The notes under the pieces were generated by a model. It was not told the DNA's origin. It did no database searches and saw only the letters and a list, made by a program, of their open reading frames with translations. A DNA stretch of 64,000 nucleotides, taken from Blasia pusilla (Eukaryota > Marchantiophyta > Marchantiopsida > Blasiales). Shown here piece by piece: positions 55,701 through 64,000 of the stretch. The first letter of the stretch is position 1; each line of letters starts with the position of its first letter. Position numbers and translations under genes: made by a program. The stretch lies in contig CM114274.1 of assembly GCA_050084515.1 (NCBI GenBank), positions 28,396,001 through 28,460,000 of the forward strand. The letters run 5' to 3'.

Positions 55701-58700
55701 ATACACTCAAAAGTACATTTTTCCTCGAGTTGAATCCTATTTGAAATGAGTAATTCGTTCAATACGTACACTTCCAATCTCAAATTCTTCCCAGTGCCGC
55801 TGAATCGCTCCTACCCACGAAGTGTCCTTCCGTACCGTGGCATTCATTCATAACTTTGAGATAAAGAAAATAAGGACGGAAACAAGGATTTAGTGTCGAC
55901 ACGCGACCCTTTACTCTGCTAAGGAAAAGTGCATTAGACAAAACAGAAAAACCCTGCTTCACCAGTTTGTCACTAGCTTGAATTTTACCATATTTGACCA
56001 AGAATAGACTAACTGTAGCCGTTCTGTGAAAAACCTCCATATCTGCGAAGTTTTTCTGTGCTAGCTCCAAATTTACCTTTCCAAACACTTCAAATCTCGA
56101 AACTTGTAATTCCTTTACGTGTAGATCTGGACACTATGCCCTATTCATATATAAATTTTCCTTTTTACTATGTTCTCAGTTCTGTGAGATCGAGATGTAC
56201 GATAACAATCTAGAATCAGGAAATCTAGTTCAAGAGTAGTACACAACAAGTCTAATCTAGATTTAGTGTTTTCAGTTCATAGTTCGAATCTCTTCATTCT
56301 GTAGGTTTGTAGTGTTCAAAATTAGTTCTCAGTCAAGGGCTAAAATAACTGACAGTAATAGGCTCATGTGGAGGTATATAATAATAAACTTTGAGAATTA
56401 GGGTTTCCAGTTTTGTGCATATTTCGAAACTTTCACATTCAGCGGGTTAAACTGGGGTCCCAATTCAAGTTCCAAATGAGCCGTTCACATTCTTTCTCTC
56501 GAATTAGCTCACATTCATAGAACTTTCCGCATCCCTCCCACTTCTTGAATTCATGCGCCAAAATCTTCCGCTCGGACTACAAAACAAATGAACCAATCTT
56601 CATGAAAAAAATTGAGTTGTTACGTGAGAAAGAAAGGATGTCCTTCCCTAGCAAATTAGATCATTGGAGAATTCGTAATCTCTAATTTCAGAAAAGTCTA
56701 TGACGTTAAAGGTTCAAAGATTCAAAGGGAGCACTGAAGGTTTGAATATCGGATGGATAAGAAATTCAACTGACTGTGGGTTGATCGAAAAGAAATATGT
56801 GGCTCTCAATCCTATCTCAAATTTTGATGGAGAGAGAGAAAATAGAGAGCTAATGAAGGGAGAGTTGACAGGTTAAGACAGGGAGATCAAATTTCCAAGC
56901 GAAAGTGGGAAGTGGCCGTCTTGGGAGGAAGAGGTCGTTCTAAGATCGCATTAACCTTGGGAGGAAGAGCCCGACTTCTGTTCTTGAACAGTGCAGGAGA
57001 GATTCGACTCGAATAGCGGGGAGGAAATGGAATTCCTTGGAGATGGGGGATGAACTCTGATTGGGAAAGATCGTACTCGGCAGAGAGAGCGCGACTGGTT
57101 CCTTGAGAGTTTGGCCTGAACAAATCGGACTGTACTCATTAAGCAGTCCTGTCGTAAGAAAGAGAAAGACTGTATGTACTACCCCTGGTTGGACGGTGCC
57201 TGAGACTGGGATGGGTGAAGAGAAAGGAACAAGTGAAGAAGGTGCCATATGAGAAGAGGGAGACACTATCATATAGTGTGAGTGCTGACCAAACAACGTG
57301 TTCGTGTGGAGCTTCCAAGTGTCGACCAAGAAACTCTTCACCACACCATCTACTTTACCTCATTGGGATCCCCAATAGACATTACTTACAAGTCCAAAGA
57401 GATGACTTCAGAAATTTCAATTACGTAAAAAGTTCAGATTGGTCAAGTGAGGGGGGCTTAGCTGACCTTAACTGTTATACTGTCACAACATAAAGCGACC
57501 TCGTTGCCAGATAACGTCCTTGGAATGTAGCATCACTTGCAACAAAACCCGAATGAGCCAAGATCCACCGCAGGATTTCACACCTGTGAGCACATACATC
57601 TGCAGCTCTACATTACTTAATGTGAATCTAGTCCATGTCTTCAATTCCTGAAGAAACGGACGTGCATGTAGGTTTCGATATCTGCGCTCAGCCCTACAGT
57701 TTGAATCTGTTCCTCGCATACGATAGGGCAGTTTCCGACCATGAATGGATATCCGTTCTCTGACTAAAAATTGATTTAAAAAAACTTGTGTGAAGCTCGA
57801 ACACCATGATGCCTTTAAACCTACGAGAGTCGTGAGGGATAAAGTAATTAACGCACTTCTTCCAGAGGTCAACTGATTCCGAAGCTTTCGATCCTCATAT
57901 CCTAAAGCGGCAAGCGACACACTACAAGTGTAGAATCTGTAGAGCTCGGTAGCATAGGCTCAGATACGAACTCATGGCTTTCAATGCTGGATTTCAATTG
58001 GCCAAAAACCTTGTTGCGCTTCCAAACTTATTGCTTTGAATTTTGATTCTCCCCTGGTTCGAAATGCGTTCCGACTCCTTATAAAAATTTAAATCACAAC
58101 ACTTATGGTCTACATTTCGCCGAGAGCACGTGAGATCTCAAATGCTGTGAATAGAAAAACGAACTGCTTTTATTAGACTTTTTTCAATGACATTGTGTGA
58201 TTTTGAGGCCCCCTACAAAAATAATTTATTTCTAGTAGAAATAATCAATTAAAAACATTTCAGCTGAAAGATTTCCTTCTGATTTTCTTCGACTGAAACG
58301 TAGCATCGATCGGAATGAATACTAGTACAACTTTCAATGATTGTGTACGTCATTCTTTGTCATAGCAGCAGGAGTTAGATACTATTAAAAATATTATCCT
58401 CGGATTAGATTGATAGTTATTTTTAACCAGAATATTATCCATATACGCACGAATACTAAACTACGTAGTCATCTTGCGATTCTTGCCAAAATGCCGAGGT
58501 CATATTTAGTTACACTCGCCATACTTAATTCATTTATAGTTCCAAAATATATCTTTGGTTCGAAGGGTGATAGAATGGAAAACCTGGAGTATGTAAATGC
58601 GGATGGGAAGACATCATGAAGGACTTGAATGAGCCCACCACTATTAAGTCAAAGTCATGCAATGCTTCTTCTTTCTCGAAAAGTAATAACCCTAAACCCA

Positions 58701-60000
58701 CCGTTCTTCCCTCATGTGTATCCTGATGACGAGAATAGAATTTAGGGATTAGACGCCTCACTTTACTACAATGTCGTACACTTCTGCTTTCCAGGGTAGA
58801 AACAATCCCAATGATTTCCACCTTCTAGCATATGCGCGTTGATGACAGGAATAGAATACGCGAATTTAGCGGATTCCATGGACACATCGGAGGAAGACTT
58901 TCTTTACAAGTTTGGTGGAGCATGCGCGTACAATCCGGTGAAAGTCGCCGGATCGCTTGCTTGTACACGTTCCAAACTTCAAATTTTGTCAAGTGTGCTG
59001 AAGTATCACATGGGCACGGACACAATTGTGGTACTTAAGTTCAACATGTGCGAAATTCCGTACCAGGTCCAATTCCATCGCCAAAGTTTTCAGATTAAAC
59101 AGCTAAGCAGTGGCGACTAAATGGGAACGGTGGACTGAACCCTGGAAAGTACGTTGATGTTCATGTTCGCTAAGAGCACAGCCGGACCTTCACATGTTCG
59201 GGTTCACCTCCATTCATGGGTAAAGTAGGATTTTTCTAATGTCGAGGAAGAATCCCCATTGGCCCCACGCCTTTTAAGGCCAGGAACGCAGGACCTGATG
59301 GCTTTAATCAGAATCGCTATACTCCTCTCTTTCACGTTTGTCGCCGGCGAGAGCTTCCGCCGTGAAGCACTCGCAATGAGCCTTTGCACCTTTTCGACAC
59401 TCCCCCTAAAAGAAGAATGTAGTTTGTCGTTACTGATCAATTGTCATATGCTCTGATTTTAATTCGCGTCCGGCTTTATCTATTGAGCCAAGCAAAGGTA
59501 CTGTACCAGGGAAACCAGGTACGTATATATACCTTGCACTATTTTTGGTCGCGTCGATGTAGTTAGCAAAGAGCTTAGCTGCACAGGGATTCTTTTGATC
59601 GTCTCAGCATCTTTTGAACTATGGCCATAAATTCGTAAAGTGTAAAGAGCGTGCCCACACGTTATCTGAATCCCCCCTTAAGTATGTTCGTCACACACAT
59701 TCCCCATTAACTTGTCACTCGCACAAATACATATCTTGTCCCTTTGCGTGACAAACCCAATCCTGGCATTATTTTCGCTCCTTATCTCTTGGGCATGTAG
59801 TCGAATTTATCAGCACCGAACGAATTTTACTGCCACTAGCTCGCGTAGAATTCCGCTTCACTTACATCAATTCACAAACCAGTTTACTGACATACTCTTC
59901 CCAATACTGCAGCCGGAGGCCTGATGTACACGCATTCGCATCACTGGGCTAGAGAACAAACTGGTTATACAAAAGAGAGATTATATTGAAATCCTACACC
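55701..60000. other. Non-genic region
   Basis: No convincing gene. Minus-strand open frames at 55780-56088, 56940-57344 and 57483-57920 and plus-strand frames near 58410-58619 and 58839-59120 have no recognisable family, overlap frames on the other strand and lack context. No strong repeat was noticed; some of the region may be old transposon sequence. Confidence 0.35.
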
Positions 60001-60463
60001 TTGTTGGAAAGATATTTTGATTTGAATGGAGTAGGGATGCGGCAAAGAGTTAAAATTGGAACTCAATACGCGGTTGAAAAGAAAACCCTGTCTCGAACAG
60101 CTACAACTCTGCCCACTGGTCCACTAGCAACTAGTGTTTGCAGGGTATTACCAAGTTCAGAATTTGCACATCGGAGAACTATTGTGGATCGAAACCCGAG
60201 AATGATCAAAATCTTTTGGAAAATGCGAGCAGTCCGAGGGCGAATACTGGGAACTACGTGAATCGAGGAAGTAAACATATACGTATCCACTCAACGTGGA
60301 GTCCTATCGTAAGGAATATATTCAGATATGTATTCGCTTAAGTTTATTTCAGCAATTCTGCTGAGCGGAATTAATTGATCGGAGTTTTGATTGGAGCCTA
60401 ACTCGTCTATGCAGCCTTGACCCCAATACGTTGAACCCAACTTGCCGTTTACACATTCCAACA
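60001..60463 (-). repeat. Possible copia 3' LTR
   Basis: On the minus strand TGTTGGAATGTG starts at 60463 just after a purine-rich AGGAAGGA, the arrangement expected of a copia LTR start following the polypurine tract. The distal end is not identified; the left limit given is arbitrary. Confidence 0.35.
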
Positions 60464-60559
60464 TCCTTCCTAAACGAAATCCTCTTTGAACACATGTGTT
60501 TTTACACAGAATCTAAAGAAGTGATCTAAATCTTTCAAACTTAGTAGTAGGAAGGCCTT

Positions 60560-61366
60560 TGGTGAAGATGTCAGTGCACTTCGATAGGTTTGGTTTGTGA
60601 ATGGAAGAGTGGATTTCTGGACAAATAAATAGAACTAATGTTATCTCCCAAGATTACAGTTGGTAAACCGAAGTTCAGCCAATAGTCCTCTAAGCCATAT
60701 GGCTTCCGTTGTGGCATTTGTCAATCCACGGTACTCTGCCTCCGTGGAATATAGAGAAATTGAGACTTGCTTATTTGATGAGAAGCTCACAGCCGCACTT
60801 CCAAAGGAGAAGAAATATCCTGAAGTTGATCTGCGATTGATTGGACAACCTGCATAATCAGCAGCTGAGAATCCCAAGATTATCGGAGCTTGTTGGATTC
60901 CTCTCTCGTAGGCAAGCCCAAATGTGTTTGTACCCTTAAGATACCTTGCCACCCTCTTTGCTACAATAAGGTGAGACTTTCGGGGATAAGCCATATGTTG
61001 ACTGATCTGGCTTACTGCATATGCAATATCTGATCGGGAGTTGGTGATATAGATAAGTGAGCCCACCAATTTTTGGTACTCTTTCAAGTCCACCTTCTCC
61101 TCTTGATCATTATAAGTAAGTCTCTCTGTACTCGTCGGAGTGGGCGTTGATTTGCAGTCCTCTAGGCCAAAAGTTTGAAGCAAGATAGCTATATGCCTTT
61201 CTTGAGTCAAGAAGGTCATTTTTGGCCCTTGCTTTACTTCAAGTCCTAGGCAGAAGTGTAAACTCCCAAGATCTTTCATTTTGAATGAAGAGGAGAGTCC
61301 TTCTTTAAGATCACGTATCCCTTGTACATCATCCAGAATGATCAAGTCATCCACATATAAGATCAC
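60560..61366 (-). pseudogene. copia reverse transcriptase YVDD part and RNase H
   Basis: MILYVDDLIILDDVQGI (motif C) begins the frame, then LGSLHFCLGLEVKQG, YQKLVGSLIYITNSRSDIAYAV, then RNase H with SAADYAGCPINRRSTSGYFF and SISLYSTEAEYRGL, ending near 60641. A further shifted scrap (SSIYLSRNPLFHSQTKPIEVH) runs to about 60570, followed by DIFTKGLPTTKFERFR after a small deletion. The frame break at 61363-61366 separates it from the first part. Confidence 0.9.
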
Positions 61367-62085
61367 AATGACAATCCCGTAAGTAGAGATCTTGAGATAA
61401 AGGTTCGGTCGTGTTTACTCTTTGCAAATCCAAGTTTGTTTAACATAGTCGAGTCATAGGTTTGATTCCAGATTCGATTTGCTTGCATCAGGCCATAAAG
61501 AGCTTTCCGCATCTTGCAAACAAGGTCTTCAGTTCCAAGAGCAGTAAAGCCTTGAGGTTGTTGTAGATATACCTCTTCTTCCAAAGTGCCATTTAAGAAG
61601 GCATTTTGAACATCCATCTGCAATAGGGGCCAATCAAACATGACTGCAAGAGATATGATCACTCGAATCGTGGTCATTTTTGCAACTGATGCATATGTCT
61701 CATCATAATCAATGCCTTGGCGTTGTCGATAGCCTTTTGCTACTAGCCTTGCCTTGTTCCTGGACAACGATCCATCAGCGTTATACTTACACTTATAAAC
61801 CCACTTTGTAGGGATAGGAGTCCTCCCTGATGGGAGACGGACCAGGTCCCATGTTCGGTTGGCAACTATGGCATTGTACTCCTCGGTCATTGCATGTTGC
61901 CAATGTGGATTAGTGCATGCATCTTGGAATGATTGAGGCTCAATGGGAGCTTGCTGAAATGGTGTATGACTTAGAAAGAAAGCCATGTGTAAAATATAAT
62001 CCTCTTGTAAGTTGGAAGGAAGTTGGCGTAGTCGACTTGACCTTCGTGGAGGTGGTAGCGTAAGTGTGGACTCCATATCGTCCAA
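61363..62085 (-). pseudogene. copia reverse transcriptase, first part
   Basis: Starts in the region before the polymerase (PPPRRSSRLRQLPSNLQED) and contains WQHAMTEEYNAIVANRTW, PIPTKWVYKCKYNADGSL, ARLVAKGYRQRQGIDYDET, LLQMDVQNAFLNGTLEEEVY (motif A with catalytic Asp) and MRKALYGLMQANRIW. It is followed after a frameshift at about 61365 by the YVDD part. It would copy element RNA into DNA. Confidence 0.9.
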
Positions 62086-62414
62086 TCCTTGACCTCTTTC
62101 ACCAAGTGTTGGTGGTGGATCAACATGAGTTGTGGGCCCTGAGGATGGTGTATCCTTGTCAGATTCATTTTCTGACTCCTCATTCGGGGAGGTTTGAGGC
62201 CACTCTTAGTCGTTTGATTGATGCTCTTCAGAGTGGGGAGTATCTTCATCAAATATGACGTCACGGCTCATAACACCTTGTGGTGCTCCATGGAGAAGAG
62301 CTTGTAAGCTTTCTCTCTAGTGCCATAGCCAATAAATATGCATCTCACACTTTTATCATCAAGTTTTCTCCTCAATTCTTTTGGTATATGTGCATAAGCT
62401 CCACACCCAAAGAT

Positions 62415-63509
62415 TCAAAGGTGTGAGACATCTGGTTTGATGCCAGTGAAGACTTCTTCAGGCGTTTTCTCCTCCAAAGTCCTTGTTGGGCACTTGTTGA
62501 GGATGTAGATGGCCGTGTTTATGGCCTCTGCCCAGAGATAGTTGGGGAGATTTCGCCCCTTCAACATGCACCTTGCCATCTCAACTACCGTTCGATTCCT
62601 CCTCTCAACAATACCATTTTTTTGTGGGGTGTAGGCCGTAGTAAGTTGATGACGGATGCCATGATCGCAACAAAAGGTCTCAAATGCTTTCCCCATAAAT
62701 TCACCTCCCCTATCCGTTCATATCACCTTCACCTTTGAGGGCGGCTCGCCAAGGTGTAGATGCAAGGATTCCTTCTTTGTAGTAGATTGAGTTCTCATCA
62801 ATGTAAGAAATTTCTTGAGTATACCTAATGCATTGGATTTGTGTTGTAGGAAATAAACCCACATAAATCTTGAATGGTCATCAACTAATAGCATGTAGTA
62901 CCTTGCCCATGATAGTGAAGCCGTTTGAATTGGTCCTCCAAGGTCGATGTGGACTAGGTGGAGGGAAGTTGGAGCCCTTGAGAGGGTATGTTTGTCAAAC
63001 TTTTGCCTCGATTGCTTGCCTCGTAAGCAAGTGTCACAAGTGGATATTTCTCCACTTAATTTAGGTAACCCTCCAACCATATTGTCTTTGCTTAACAACT
63101 TGAGGCCCTTCGTGTTAAAGTGCCCAAGTCTTTCATGCCAAACTTGTAGTTGGTTTGAAGATCTTGCAAATAGTTGAGGGCTCGGCTTGCTAAGAAGTTT
63201 ATATAGTCGTCCATACCTTACTCCTTGGGTAGCGACACAATTATCGGCCTCTCGTAAGAACTCGTATCCTTTGGAATCAAAAACAACCTTCATATTCTCT
63301 CTTTCGGTGATCTGGCCGATGGAGATAAGGTTGTGTGTTAAAGCTGGAATATGCCACACATCCTTGATTGTATAATCTTCACCCGAGGGCAATGTCACTT
63401 GCACATCTCCTTTCCCAATCGCAGAGTGAATGGAGCCATCTCCCATTGATACTTCAGGTCCATTCATCAAAGGTTTGTAAGATGTGAACCAACCTTTATT
63501 TTTGATCAT
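62415..63509 (-). pseudogene. copia protease remainder and integrase
   Basis: After NHMIKNKGWFTSYKPL comes the HHCC zinc-binding region (HERLGHFNTKG...CDTCLRGKQ, about 63005-63140), then the integrase core: HIDLGGPIQTASL (first Asp), VDDHSRFMWVYFL, TDRGGEFMG (second Asp) and YTPQKNGIVERRNRT (Glu). The frame is continuous from 63509 to 62415 except for a TGA at 62718-62720, where related elements have Arg (KVKVI*TDRGGEF). A second TGA at 62415-62417 interrupts VSHL*IFGCGAYAHIPKELRR, which continues in frame. Both stops fit CGA to TGA transitions. Confidence 0.85.
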
Positions 63510-63519
63510 GTGGTTCTTT

Positions 63520-64000
63520 GGCGCCGCTTATCAATGAACCACTTGTCCACTTGGTTTGTGGTAACCAATGCCGAGATAAGTCCTCGTGCATCATCTTCAC
63601 TTTCTGGTGTGAGTGCTCGATTGGTTCTCCCATTCTCGGCGAGGAAGCTTCGCTGCTTTTCTTGTGGTCTCATTGATCGATTGTGGCGATCATTCCTGTA
63701 CCAACATTGATTGGAGTCATGGCCAATCTTACCGCATATTGTGCACTCCTTCTTGCTGGTAGTGCTATAGGTCTTACCATTGAACCTTTTTTCGGTGGGG
63801 CGGAAGGTTTGGGCCTTTGGTCCGGATGTGTTGCGCTCTTGAGATCGCCTTTCTTCATATTGACGAGGGAATGTTCCCTTCTTCTAGCTGAATAGAGCGC
63901 TAGGTCCCGATTCTTGTCCTTCTTGGGCAGCAAGGTCGTTGCGTCTCCTTTCTTCGTCAAGTAGGAGTATGCATAATTCAGAAAAAGTAGGCGTCTTTTC
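63520..64000 (-). pseudogene. copia gag C-terminus and protease start
   Basis: The frame reads SELCILLLDEERRR, then a Ser/Thr/Lys-rich linker and a perfect CCHC knuckle (CTICGKIGHDSNQC, about 63704-63745), then SFLAENGRTNRAL and NQVDKWFID. An indel falls inside the protease active-site codons: DSGA can be read only after a shift (about 63520-63530), before NHMIKNKGW resumes the next frame. A TAG interrupts gag near 63885. Confidence 0.75.

Larger units (their letters stand above)
60464..64000 (-). mobile_element. copia retrotransposon (gag to RNase H), decayed
   Basis: On the minus strand the order is gag zinc knuckle, protease, integrase, reverse transcriptase, RNase H, the copia order. The 5' end and 5' LTR lie beyond 64000. 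Damage is light: a few stops and frameshifts, at least two of which are CGA to TGA changes. It is less decayed than the copia fragment at 28.5 kb. Confidence 0.9.

Noticed and set aside
57483-57920. Minus-strand open frame of 145 codons
   Set aside because: No recognisable motif, unusual composition and no neighbouring element blocks; probably fortuitous.

Overview
This window reads as nuclear DNA of a land plant, dominated by transposable elements. The one clearly intact gene is an intronless phenylalanine ammonia-lyase (PAL, 14316-16526). An intronless PAL whose sequence lacks angiosperm-specific features suggests a bryophyte, other seed-free plant or conifer rather than a flowering plant; that placement is an inference. 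Almost everything else is retrotransposon or DNA-transposon sequence in various states of decay.

Layout. 1-1.8 kb: remnant of a gypsy-like gag-protease-pol element. 1.8-7.6 kb: mostly non-genic, with a CACTA-type transposon end near 5.25 kb. 7.6-11.3 kb: a non-LTR retrotransposon (zinc finger, reverse transcriptase, CCHC plus restriction-like endonuclease) with an altered catalytic site. 14.3-16.5 kb: PAL. 17.8-18.6 kb: an antisense piece of a Mutator-like (MULE) transposase with its palindrome-bearing intron. 22.5-26.4 kb: a decayed CACTA transposase (TNP2, DUF4218 and DUF4216 regions). 28.5-30.4 kb: an internally deleted copia element whose 3' LTR carries TTAGGG repeats, sitting in another antisense MULE transposase piece. 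31.0-32.9 kb: a higher-order array of short palindromes. 60.5-64 kb: a decayed copia element on the minus strand.

The striking part is about 32.9-55.5 kb. Long terminal inverted repeats (about 190-200 bp, starting GGGGGCTGGTATTC) bound a very large DNA element. At its centre is a three-part MULE-type transposase (WRKY/GCM-like zinc finger, DDE region, SWIM zinc finger; 41142-45086). On either side, pointing outward, lie two homologous copies of one multi-exon gene (34749-39850 minus; 46222-51271 plus) whose C-terminal half resembles a beta-class amino-DNA-methyltransferase (motif IV-like before motif I-like). Both copies are now broken by stops, and both have non-canonical catalytic motifs. 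Each of the three genes has a TATA-like box upstream.

The large introns, the intergenic spacers and the 3' flanks of these genes are filled with about a hundred copies of a 27-31 bp near-perfect palindrome (GCAACCCGTCGGA, one base, TCCGACGGGTTGC). Copies vary in matched pairs, so the dyad symmetry persists. In places the spacers are also mirrored, giving palindromes built of palindromes. The same units occupy the corresponding intron of the two other transposase fragments, so they belong to this transposon family. A self-palindromising giant MULE that carries methyltransferase-like cargo is the best candidate here for an undescribed system. Its function (binding site, methylation target, hairpin in RNA, or fold-back replication by-product) is not settled by the sequence.
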